A DNA stretch of 64,000 bases from Tricholomella constricta (taxonomy: Eukaryota; Basidiomycota; Agaricomycetes; Agaricales; Lyophyllaceae). The notes under the pieces are model-generated. The model searched no databases. It had not been told where the DNA came from and was given only the letters and a program-made list of their open reading frames with translations. Shown one piece after another: positions 20,442-31,421 of this stretch. Every line of letters begins with the position of its first letter. The first letter of the stretch is position 1. The position numbers were made by a program, and so were the translations under genes. Where the stretch lies: contig JAACJP010000011.1 of NCBI GenBank assembly GCA_013368375.1, forward strand, positions 558,001-622,000. The letters are read 5' to 3'.

Positions 20442-21278
20442 AGATAGGCCTCACTCACATGCGACGAACCTCAGGGTCTGTTGCGTGACAAAACTCGCAA
20501 AGTCAATAGGCTTTTGACACAGACTCATTTGAAAAAAAGTGGTACTGCGAGTTGGTAGATTGACATGTATTCTATTACATAGGGGTGCTACTTTTTGAGC
20601 AAGGGAGCTCGTTGAATAACCTATCGAGTGTTAAGATTTTGGGGCACCAAAAGATGAAGTCACTCGCGCCCAAAAAGGAAATTCAATATTGGTGGGCCCG
20701 TCATGCCCAAGGTCAAGGCCTATAAAATTTCATGGACAAGGAACCTCGGAGCATATTCTAAGAAGAAGAAAGTAGCAAAGAACAAGGGAGTTAACGAGGA
20801 GAATGTGAGTAATCCATGAGCTAAACAGTGGACTTACCTACAAAATACTTCAAGGTGGTGCCTTGAAGGTGGTGCCCTCCAGGACAAACTCTCTCGCGAA
20901 GATGACACTTTCTATTGGTTGTAATGCGCCAATTTGCAACATGTTCTCGCCGCTTTATGGATGCTTATTGTACAGGCCTCAATGGACAGCAAGCAGCCAG
21001 TGGGCAGCAACAAAATACTGTGGACATTGTGTCCTTCCTGAAGGGATCATGGAGAGCTTTGAGTCAGTGTGGGCCTGATAATTTATAATACCTTAATCCA
21101 TACTACATGCTCACTAAGTACATGCATAAAATATCCTCATGTTGTCAATTTCTCGTTGAATTCCACAGTGCGCGTCAATTGTCCAAAGTGTCCAGATCGG
21201 GCATGGGAAACCTGCTCAGTATAATGTCACATCAAGTCACAGACCCTGAGGTTTGTCGCATCTGAGTGAGGCCTATCT
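20442..21278 (+). mobile_element. TA-flanked DNA transposon (837 bp, non-autonomous)
   Basis: The terminal inverted repeats are about 45 bp: AGATAGGCCTCACTCACATG at the left and its near-exact complement at the right, with a few mismatches. TA is duplicated at 20440-20441 and 21279-21280. Removing the insert joins GCGA-TA-TCGC, a 10-bp palindrome, and restores the protease-to-RT reading frame. The TA duplication and short ends suggest a Tc1/mariner or pogo-type non-autonomous element. No transposase is inside. Confidence 0.85.
20703..20924 (+). CDS. possible 47-residue two-exon frame inside the TA element
   Basis: ATG 20703 to 20804 gives a Lys-rich 34-residue exon ending at GTGAGT. An AG at 20882 continues the frame for 13 codons to TAA 20922-20924. 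The splice borders are good, but nothing identifies the product. It could be a captured host exon or chance. Confidence 0.2.
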
Positions 21279-24200
21279 TATCGCTTTCCCGAAAGACGCA
21301 ATGGAGAACCGTGACCCTTGAGGAGGAGGAAGACGTCGAAGCTCCGAAACCAGCCAACCCCCTTTCGGAAAAACAACCCCTCCTCAGGGACCTCCTGGAC
21401 AACGACAACGATCAGAACGACACCTCCAGCGATAACATGAAGGAGGAAGACACTCGCCCAAACACCAACGAACCCCAAGAGGAAGTACCAACACCGACAA
21501 CCGAGTCACCAGAGGAGATAACGGGACAGAAACGCACCCGAAAATCACCCCCACCGAACTACTTCCCTCCAAACGTTCCGAGGTCCAAATTCAAACCCCA
21601 CCCCAAACGGAAATCCGCAACGTCCCCAACGACAGAAACACAGGAAGAAGAGGAAACCAACCCGGAAACAGAGGCCGAAGACGAAACCGGAGAGGGAGAA
21701 GAGGATGTCGAAACACAAAACATCCGCCTGATCGGAGCGGCGCCATTCGCGAACCTCATCAGGGACAGAGCCACAGCGTTCCAACTACACATCTCCCCCA
21801 CCGAAAAGGAAGAACACCTCCATGCCAATAACACCTCCGACGATGAACCCAAGCAACCAAAGACAGAAAAGGAAATCTTCGAGGAAGTCGTACCTCCGGA
21901 GTACAGGGACTTCGAAGACGTATTCTCAGCGGGCGAAGCGAAAACCATCCCCCCACACCGACCCTACGATCACACAGTGGAACTCGACGAAAACACTACC
22001 CCTCCCTTCGGAAAGATATACAACATGTCCAAACTGGAGTTGAAAGCATTGAAGGATTACATCGACGAGATGCTCGGAAAAGGGGTTCATCCGACCTTCG
22101 AGTTCGTCAGCGGGAGCTCCGGTACTGTTCGCAAAGAAGAAGGACGGATCACTCCGGCTATGCGTGGACTATAGAGGATTAAATCGGATCACCAAGAAGA
22201 ACCGTTACCCTCTACCTCTGATCGGAGACCTCATAGACCGACTTCAAAAAGCGAAAGTATACTCGAAGATCAACCTCCGAGTGGGCTACAACAACGTCCG
22301 CATAGCTCCGGGACACGAATGGAAGACAGCCTTCCGCACTCGTTATGGACTTTTCGAATACCTGGTAATGCCTTTCGGCATGACAAACTCACCCGCGACA
22401 TTCCAACACTTCATGAACGACATCTTCCACGACATGAACGACGTGTTTGTAGTGATCTATCTCGACGACATTCTGGTTTTCTCGGAGACCTTAGAGGAAC
22501 ATCACGGACACGTTCGGAAGGTCCTCGAGAGGCTCCGGAAACACAACCTTCATCGAAACCGGAGAAATGCACATTTCACACTACGGAGATCGAATACCTA
22601 GGCGTCATCGTATCCCCCGGCGGAGTAAAGATGGATCCAGGAAAAGTCGACGCGATCCGGAAGTGGCCTAGACCAACGAAGGTCAAGGAACTCCAATCTT
22701 TCCTAGGCTTTGCAAACTTCTATCGGCGGTTTATCGACAATTACTCGGGCATAACGAAGAGGTTAAACAAACTCACGCAAAAGGACACAATCTGGAAATG
22801 GGATTCCGAATGCGAAGGAGTCTTCGAACTATTGAAGAAAGCATTCTCCTCCGCACCCATCCTACGACACTTCGATCCTCAACTACCGGTGATATTAGAG
22901 TGCGACGCTTCCGACTTCGCCATAGCGGGGATCATCTCCCAATTTGACGAGACATCACAAGACTATACAGACCCGGAAGATTAGGAGCGAAACCAGATGC
23001 CCTCACGCGACGGCCAGACGTGTATCCCAAGAAAGGGTTCAAACAGGATCATAATTCGTTCAACAACCGCATCATCATACCCCCCAAACGATTGAACGCG
23101 GCCCTAATACTGAACGAGGAGCTCCTACTAAACAACATCCGGAACACACCCCGAGACGAATTCTTCGAGAGACACGCACCCAAACCCGGAGATGAGACCT
23201 CCGCGTTCTCCCTATCCGATGATGGCAAACTACTCCTTCGCGACGGAAGAATCTACGTACCGGACCATTCCAGATTACGCCTCGACATCCTACAGCAACA
23301 TCACGACCACAAACTGCGCGGACATCCAGGGATCAGAAAGACCACACAACTCATCATGAGGACTTATTTCTGGCCCGGATTAAGGAAGGAGGTCACTCGA
23401 TACGTCCGAAGCTGTTATACCTGTAAAAGAGCGAAGGTCCCACGCCATAGTCCATACGGACTATTGAAACCACTCCAGATTGGGCGAAGGGCGTGGGCCT
23501 CCATATCCATGGACCACATTGTAGAATTACCGGAATCGGATGGGTACGACGCCATACTGGTCGTAGTATGCCGCCTCACCAAGCAGGGCATCTTCATACC
23601 CTGTCACACAACGGACACAGCAAAGGAACTTGCTCAACTATTCTTGGAACATGTCTTCTCCAAGCACGGACTGCCCGACGACATCATATCGGACAGAGGC
23701 ACCCTCTTCGTCTCCCGTTTCTGGAGCTCGCTATGTAAAGCCCTGGACATCAAATCAAACCTCTCGACCGCGTATCACCTGGAGACCGACGGCCAGACGG
23801 AACGAGTAAATCAGACACTGGAACAATACCTCCGGATGTACGTGAACTATCTCCAGACCAACTGGCGAATTCAGCTCCCTCTGGCGGAATTCACGTACAA
23901 CAATACGACCCATTCGACCACGGGAGTTTCCCCTTTCTTCGCGAACAAGGGCTATCACCCCCGCTTGACAATCTCTATAAAAGATATACCGGCGAAAGAA
24001 GCCCAGGAGGTAGCCGTAGACCTCCGGACCCTCCAGGACTACCTCCGCAAAGAAATAGAGATCGCAAACGAAGCTTACAAACGATTTGCAGACAAGAAAC
24101 GGGACCCTACACCAGACTGGGCCGTAGGAACGGAAGTATGGCTCGACTGCCGGAACATCAAAACGAAACGCCCCTCCAAAAAGCTGGACCACCGGAGACT

Positions 24201-24567
24201 GGGCCCCTTCAAAATCCTGCAGAAGATCTCCAGCCATGCGTATCGACTGGAACTACCTCCGACACTGAAAGGGATTCACAATGTCTTCCACGTCAAGTTG
24301 CTCGAGAAGCACGAGCACGAGAATTTCCCCGGACGATCAAAACCACCTCCGCAGACGATCAAAGTCGAGGGCGAAGAACACTACGAAGTGGGACAGATCC
24401 TAGATTCCCAAACACGAGGGAAACACGTCCTCTACTTGGTACGATGGGAAGGGTACAGCCCCGAAGACGATACCTGGGAACCAGCGGAGAATATAGAAGG
24501 AGCAAAGGACATGGCCCTCGAATTCCACCGACTATTCCCAAGAAAACCACGGGACCCCACAATTTAA
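21279..24567 (+). pseudogene. pol: chromovirus D pol: RT, RNase H (deleted core), integrase, chromodomain
   Basis: An acidic linker leads to RT. One extra G in the run at about 22081-22085 shifts the frame, and RT resumes as VDYRGLN...YLDDILVFS. One base is missing near 22553 and the frame shifts again. RNase H begins (ECDASDFAIAGIISQ), but at about 22965 the sequence jumps to YRPGRLGAKPDALTRR, so the middle of RNase H with its remaining catalytic acids is deleted. From 23020 a continuous 515-residue frame holds the HHCC-DDE integrase (HHDHKLRGHP, CYTCKRAK, SMDHIVELPE, SDRGT, TERVNQT) and a C-terminal chromodomain (YEVGQILDSQ, LVRWEGY, DTWEP). The element has four separate lesions in pol. Confidence 0.9.
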
Positions 24568-24796
24568 AAAGACACTCGACGAACACTCACGCACACCAAC
24601 ACATCACGAAAATTATGCAAATTTTCCCAAGACTAAACTCTACTATACGTATTCAACCACCAGCGCAACAATATCACACAAAAGAAAAAATATCAAGAAA
24701 AAAGAAAAAAAACAAACGAACGAACTCCGGACTGTAAATATTCAGCAAAAAAAAAGAAAAAAAAAACGCAGGCCAAGACGCTGCAGAAGGGACCGA
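24568..24796 (+). other. A-rich spacer between pol and antisense gene
   Basis: There are A-runs (24685-24770) and no gene. It is the converging 3' end of both pol and the antisense gene. Confidence 0.6.
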
Positions 24797-26776
24797 CTAC
24801 TCGATGCGACGACGCTTGGAGGGACCCGCACTGGAAGAAGAACCGCCCTCACGATCACCCCCCACCTCCCCAACCAACCCTATCTCCAGGGGACGCATCG
24901 ACGCAATGTCCTGCTCGTCGTCGGCGATCAACTGAGACTGAGATACGAACTCCGCCAAGGCACCTTCGCGGGTAAGAGAAGGGCGATGAAGAGCAAGGAA
25001 ATGCTCGAACGCGGGGAACGGCGACTCGGGATCGACGGGGGGGCGGAACAGCTCCAGGAGCGAGTGCCGCTCAAGAATCTTGTGGGCGCCATCGATGATA
25101 CTTTGGACTGGCGACGCCTCCAACTCGACGAGGGCGCGACGCAAAGCACCATCCGCGATATACATATCGGACGCGAAGGCGGTACGCGCAAGGTCGAGGG
25201 CTACGAAAAGTCTTAGAAACAAGAAGGAGAAAATGAAGGGAATCGAAACTCACCGTCAACGCGAGTGCGGAGGTCCAAGGCATGACCACGCCAATGATCC
25301 CTAACCTCCTGAAGGTGGACAACGTGCCCCTGCAAACCAGCAACCTCATCTTGAAGAACCGACACCTCCATCCGAAGATCCTCAACCTCCGCGTCACGAT
25401 CGACGTCTACGACCTCCGAAGTCTGCGCCTGCAGATGAAGGAAACGCTCACGTTCATCGGTGAAGTCGGCCAATACGCCACGAAGATGGGACTTGGCACG
25501 CTGACCCTCGACCCGGAGAAGCTCGACTTGAACAGAGAGGGCCTGCGCGCGCGCGACCTCCTGGTCATAGAGGCGTTGAAGACGGAGGTACTCCTCAGAC
25601 GAGGGAGGGGAGGGAACCGGGGCAGCAGGGGGGGTCGAAATCAACATGGCGGGGGGGGAAGGGGGCAAAACTAGTGAAGAAGAGCCTGAGGAGGATGACC
25701 CTTTTAAAAAGAGAGGCTCCGAAGGGCCGGTGATGGGGGAACCCGGAGACTCGGTGCGCACAACGGGCCCAGAACAATGAACGGGGACAAGCGAAACTGA
25801 ACTATCGCAGGAGGAGGAGGGAGAAGGGCCAGGGATAGGCGAAGAGCGCACCTCCTGAACGGACAAGCGCGCACCCCTACGGCCAACAGGCACAGACTTT
25901 CGACCCTGGCCTCGCGTACCGCAAAAAAAGGCGCGAGGCGGGGGAGCACGAGGAGGAGGAACAGCACCGGACCCTTCAGGGGATGTGGAAACAACGGGAA
26001 GAGGAGGGGGGAGCGGTAAACGCAAGGCGCGATGGATGCTGGTAAAGGACATCGCAACGCCAGTGCGAGAGAAAGCAAAACCTTCCGCACGAGAGCACAA
26101 CCACGCCAAGGGAATCCCCAACTGCCTAGCGGCCACTTCTAGGCCATGATCCAACGAAAGCGAACACAGGGAGTGCGCCGCACGGCAGTCGACACAGGGC
26201 AGGGTCCCGCGAAGACGGACCCCCTGAAATCGACAGGACAGCCGACGCTCCCGACAACGATCACACTAACGAAGACCCCAAAATGGAATCAACAATCGAT
26301 CACAGAAAAAGGGTAACACTTACCGGTGCATGCGTCTCACACCACGCCAAGGAAGGGGGAACCCGCACAGCAGTACGCAAGATCTCCGCCAACAGCTCAT
26401 CCGTCAAAAGGGACCCCCAGGACAACGAGGTCGCCGCCGGACGTGACACAGGATCGCTGGCTGGTTCAAACTCAACCTCTGGAGTGGAGGAACGAGGACG
26501 CCGGATCTGTCGAGATCGAACCGGCAGACGGATGACCAGACGATGATCGGGAATTGAGGGAGGTGCGGGAGAAGATTCGGGGACCGCCCCGACACTCCCA
26601 TCGACAAGTGTGATGATCCCAGGAAGAGAGGACGTCGGGGAAACGGGTTGGGGTACGCCAAGGAACGCCACACGCGCCCGATCTTCGACGGACAGATGCG
26701 CCAACTCGGAATCGCGCAAAATCGTGCCAGGGTCAACGGAGGCAGGGGCCGCGATATCGGGATTGAAGGACGACAT
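24797..26776 (-). CDS. spliced antisense gene inside chromovirus D, 608 residues
   Basis: Three exons on the minus strand join in frame across canonical introns: 26776-26324, 26223-25254 and 25200-24797. The donors are GTAAGT and GTGAGT; the acceptors are TTTCAG and TTCGTAG. Total 1827 bases, 609 codons. Exon 2 opens with a CVDCRAAHSLC motif (possible metal site) and has a Pro/Ser-rich middle. Its end is a predicted coiled coil (about 25250-25640) with heptad Leu and charged residues. The C-terminus is acidic and ends GPSKRRRIE, a possible nuclear signal. The function is unknown. It fills the space between pol and the 3' LTR and is read against pol, so its transcript could also affect the sense RNA. 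I do not recognise a homologue. Confidence 0.6.
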
Positions 26777-26998
26777 AAGCAGGACGAAGAGAAGATGGAG
26801 GAGGAACAAACAACCTAAGTTTTTTCTCTTTCGATCTCCGAGATCCTCAAAAACACCCACAAGGACCTACAACCGAGACCGACACGTGCCCCTCACGTGA
26901 CCGTGCACGACCCAGAAAGGAGAATAACCGCCACACTCCCCGTATTCGAACATTTCTTTTTCCGCGTCTCAGTGGCTCGACGCTTGAGGAGGGGGTAA

Positions 26999-27344
26999 TG
27001 TCACGACCGCCCCTAAACTCGCAATCACTTACGCTTTCCCACGCATGTCCACCGTATATATGATGGCACCACTTCTTTTCAGACTCTTGACCTCGATATT
27101 ACCATTTGTTAAGACCAGTTCCCGTTCTCGTTCTCGTTTCTATCTCTTTTTCTCAATATACTTGGCTTCACACTCGTATCACCTGAGCTCGTTCGATCGA
27201 ATTAGCTCCGGTGAACTCTTTCGTCAACGCTCACGACCTCCGAATATCCTTTCGAAGGCCGTTTTCCTTGACAAACGTCAGGCCTGTCCACTTTGGTGGT
27301 TCCAGAGTACATCTGTAACCGACGTGCTACGCAGAGTCCTAACA
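26999..27344 (+). repeat. 3' LTR of chromovirus D
   Basis: 346 bp partner of 16274-16618, preceded by the purine tract GAGGAGGGGGTAA. It carries GACCTCGATATTA where the 5' copy has TACCTCGATATTA. Confidence 0.9.
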
Positions 27345-27540
27345 GTCGGCTGCAGTGAATGCCACAGCGAGCACTTTATTGTCGTCAATGGTGGTACAGT
27401 GTATCTAGTCCACTGCTCCGTTAAAAACAACATACTGTAAAGGCGTCTGCTACGACACAGAGGACCCGCTCGATGTGTCAACTACAGTACACTGTATATG
27501 CCCGCTAGAGCGTTGGTCACATTACAGTGTTGTGTATGTA
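27345..27540 (+). other. unassigned 196 bp between chromovirus D and gypsy C
   Basis: No coding sequence or match to other parts of the window was seen. The left edge lacks the target duplication expected for chromovirus D. Confidence 0.5.
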
Positions 27541-29990
27541 TGTGGATTTATACCAAGACTCTAGAGGAACACCGTCGGGTCACGCGACTGGTACTGGACC
27601 GACTCCGCGAACATCAGTTGTTCTTAAAGCCCGAGAAATGCGAATTTGAACAGACCAAGATCGAGTATCTTGGGCTGATCATTTCGCAAGGGCAAGCGGA
27701 GATGGACTCGGTTAAAGTTGCTGGAGTGTTGGAATGGCCGGCGCCGAAGAACAAGAAGGAGGTGCAAGCGTTCCTAGGCTTCACCAATTTCTACCGACGG
27801 TTCATTCAGGACGTCTCGCACCACGCCAGACCCCTGTTCGACCTGACTGGCAAAGATGTCGCCTGGCGATGGGCAGAGTCGGAGCAGTCGGCCTTTGCCC
27901 TTCTGAAGTCTGCAATCACGTCGGGGCCAGTCCTCATGTTCCCCGACGATGACCGACCGTACCGCATCAAAGCCGATTCGTCCGACTTCGCAACGGGCGT
28001 GGTCCTGTCACAGGAGTCACTGACTGATGGCAAATGGCACCCAGTCGTGTTCTACTCGAAGAGCTTGAACGCGGTCGAGCGGAATTACGAGATCCACAAC
28101 AAGGAGATACTGGCGATCATCCGGTCTCTGGAGGAGTGGCGACACTTTGTAGAAGGCGCAAAGCATAAAGTGGAGATCTGGACCGACCACAAGAACCTCG
28201 AGTACTTCCTCACCGCGAAGAAGCTCAATCGGCGTCAAGCCCGATGGTCGCTCTACTTCACCAACTTTGACTTTGCCCTCCACCACCGTCCTGGCCGTAG
28301 CATGGGCAAGCCCGATGCATTATCGCATCGCTCTGACCACGGCGACGGAAGCGTCGACAACGCTGACATCATCCTACTCAAGCCCAAGTTCTTCGCTGTT
28401 CGCGCGACGGAAGGTCTTGCGCTGGTCGGAGAGGAGGACAATGTGCTGAAAGTGATCCGCAAGGGCAATTGTGACGGAGCGCAGGAGGATGCGGTCATGA
28501 AAGCGGCGCAACTGGTCAAGGCATCCAGGATCGCTGGTCGCTCCCTACGCTTCAGCGAGTGGGGAGAGGAAAGCGGTCTGCTCACATTCCATGGACAGAT
28601 CTATGTCCTGAACGTCCCAGACCTCCACCGATGCATTGTGGAGCAGCACCACGACTCCAAGGTCGCGGGTCACCCCGGTTGCTGGAAGACGCTTGAATTG
28701 GTGTCACGTAACTACTGGTGGCCCCAGGTGTCGCATTTTGTTGGGCCTTACACCCGCACCTGCAATATGTGCCTGCACACCAAGCCACATCGCCAACTCC
28801 CGGTTGGACAGTTGCAGCCGCTCCCGATCCCCGAAGGCCAATGGAACATCGTGTTGGTGGACTTCATCACCGAACTCCCAGAATCCAATGGCCACGACGC
28901 AATCATGAATGTCATGGACTCGGTCGGAAAGCGTGCGCATTTCATCGCGTCGCACACAACCTGTTCGGCTCTGGGAGCTGCAAACCTCTACCAACGCCAC
29001 GTCTGGAAGCTGCACGGTCTCCCCAACGCATTCATCTCCGATTGAGGTCCACAGTTCGTCACTGAGTTCACGCGCAAACTGTACAGACTCCTGGGTATCA
29101 AGCTGTCAGCCTCGACGGCATACCACCCACAGACCGACGGACAGACTGAGCACGTCAACCAGGAGCTGGAACAGTTCTTGCGAGTCTTCTGCAATGAGCG
29201 CCAGAACGACTGGGAGGACCTCCTGCCCGACGCCAAATTCAGCTACAATAACCATGTACATTTGGCAATGCAGCAGACCCCCTTCCTGCTCGACACTGGT
29301 CAGCATCCGCGCATGGGCTTTGAGCTGCGTCGGGGCGCCTCCAAGAACGAGTCCGCTGACGAGTTCGTGGAACGCATGAAGGAGGCGCAGGAGGAAGCCA
29401 AGGCAGCGCTTGCAAAGGCAAAGGACAACATGGAGTGGTATTACAACCAGCGACACACCCCAACGCCCGACTACCAGCCTGGCGACAAGGTGTACTTGGA
29501 CGCGACCGACATTTCTACGACCCGACCATCTAAGAAGTTGTTGCATCGCTACCTTGGCCCTTTTGTCGTGCAAAGGCGAGTCAGCCCGCTCGCATACTGC
29601 CTCCTGCTGCCTCAGTCCATGAAGCGCATCCACCCAGTCTTCCACGTCATGAAGCTCATCCCCGCCGTCACTGATCTGATCGAAGGTTGTCGGTCTGATC
29701 CCCCTCCGCCCCCCGACATAATCGACGATGAACCCTATTATGAAGTTGAAAAGATCCTCGATAGCCGAACCTTCTGCAAAAAACTACAGTACAAAGTCCT
29801 GTGGAAAGGCTACGGTTATGAAGAAGCTTCATGGGAACCTCGCGAAAATGTCGCCACCCCCGATCTGGTACGAAAGTTCCACTGCAACAACCCTGATGCT
29901 GCCCCCACGTTTGTGGCATATTCACACTATCCCCGGCTGTCTTCGCCACCACTACCCCGCACTGAGTCGTTGCGATTGAAAAGGGGGCGT
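27541..29990 (+). pseudogene. pol: chromovirus pol C: RT end-RNase H-integrase-chromodomain
   Basis: The frame is open from 27541 with one nonsense codon, TGA at 29043-29045; copy B has CGA at the matching place (4636-4638), so this is a direct case of C to T. It keeps the TGKDVAWRW stretch whose 12 bases are missing in B. The integrase and chromodomain (VEKILDSR, VLWKGYG, SWEP) are joined in frame here, unlike in B. The frame then passes into the LTR (29993). This copy preserves the ancestral layout best. Confidence 0.9.
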
Positions 29991-29992
29991 GA

Positions 29993-30471
29993 TGTTAGGG
30001 GAACACCCGTCCGCACCCTCCGACGCTCACCGACCGTTCCCCAACTCATGCGATCGCTCCTGACCAATCGCGATCCCGACCCCAATGCTCTGCCCCAAGC
30101 ATCGGTGTACATACTTATATCTTCCTGTCGCCACTTCCCCCTTCCAGCACGCGCCCAATCCTGACTCCAGACGTCCCGACGTCGGTCGCCCGACCTCGTG
30201 CCCGCACCCTGAGCCACGAGGATCGGACAGCATCGGGAACATGTACATACACGCGCCGCTGACCATCCGATACCATTTACGTACCATACACCCTAGAGGA
30301 CCGGCCCTCACGTACCATAACTCGTATATGGCCGTCCTCCTGACATGGGGGAATCCTTTACTCTATTCTCATTGGATTCCCCTCTGCCAGGTAGGCCATA
30401 CTTACGTTCTCTCTATCATACATAATATAACATTGGATTCCCCTCTGCTCTGCTCGGAGGTTGCCCTAACA
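29993..30471 (+). repeat. 3' LTR of gypsy C
   Basis: 479 bp, TGTTAGGGGAAC...CCCTAACA, preceded by AAAAGGGGGCG. It is the full-length version of the 390-bp LTR at 9493-9882. Confidence 0.85.
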
Positions 30472-31421
30472 GCTTTGGAAAGAGTCGGGTTATGATGATC
30501 ACAACGATATGCAATCAGTTGTGATGAGTTCAGTCGGAAACGTGACTGGGGTGTCAGTCGTGCGACACTGGAGTGTATGTACTACATGTGGTGTGTTTAT
30601 ATGGTATGATTGACCCTTAGTGCGATCATGCAGGTGTTTCTTGCTGGGTTGTCGCCCAGTCTGGTACTGCGCAACTCGTTTCTGAGGGAAGTTTCAGTGT
30701 GGCATGCTATTGATCGGATACCAGTGTCGGGAAACAAATGAGACTGACAAGGAGAACTCATGGGTTCTTGATAACAGTTACTTGGCTGAACGGCAATGTC
30801 GAATATAATTTCTGGCGACAAGTGCGATGATGTGTGACAGGTTTTACAATCGGAACAACTCTGAGACAACAATGAACGAGGTTTTTTGAGCTATTGACTT
30901 GTTTTGAAGAGACAGGATGGTGTGGCATGCTATTGATCTGATGTGGTCGTCGGGTCAGATATCTGGGCATGTCATTGATCGGATGTGGACATCGGGTCAG
31001 CTATATCGGATATATGATCGAGGGATCTGTGAGCGCGGAGCTCCGTGAAGCGGTCAGATCAGTGCTGTGGCTGGGTGATCAGAGGAGAGGAGTGTTTCGT
31101 GGTGTATTTCGACTTCGGGAGTGATTTCTGCCATGCATAAGATATACCTCGTTCATACTCGACTAACCTCACGTGCGATAAGCGTTACATGAGTGACATT
31201 TCCAAAACTTTTGAATCTCCACTTTTTAGACAAACAAAATAAAAAATGTGCTCTCCAAGAACTAATCAGAGTACCATTTAGCATTGATCTTGGGGGCCAA
31301 ATTCTTGATTTCTGTGCTGTTGCCAAAGAAGATTCAAAAATATTACCTTTCAGCGTGGTTTTGTGGTCAACACGTGATCTGCTAGAGATGTTGCGACATC
31401 ACAGCACTCAGACAATTCACG

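Larger units (their letters stand above)
16274..27344 (+). mobile_element. Ty3/gypsy chromovirus D with two LTRs, self-primed type
   Basis: LTRs 16274-16618 and 26999-27344 (345 and 346 bp, TGTCACGACC...CCTAACA) bound gag, protease, RT, integrase and chromodomain on the plus strand, a spliced antisense gene, and a polypurine tract GAGGAGGGGGTAA before 26999. A DNA transposon (20442-21278) sits between protease and RT. Both coding regions are broken. The flanks do not match (GTTAA left, GTCGG right), so the element is not in its original insertion context, or its halves come from recombination. Confidence 0.9.
27541..30471 (+). mobile_element. Ty3/gypsy chromovirus C, 5'-truncated, same family as B
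   Basis: It begins inside the RT active-site region (matches B from about 3149) and runs through RNase H, integrase, chromodomain and polypurine tract to a full 479-bp 3' LTR. It is closely similar to B along its length. Like B it lacks gag and most of RT, so both copies are dead. Confidence 0.9.
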
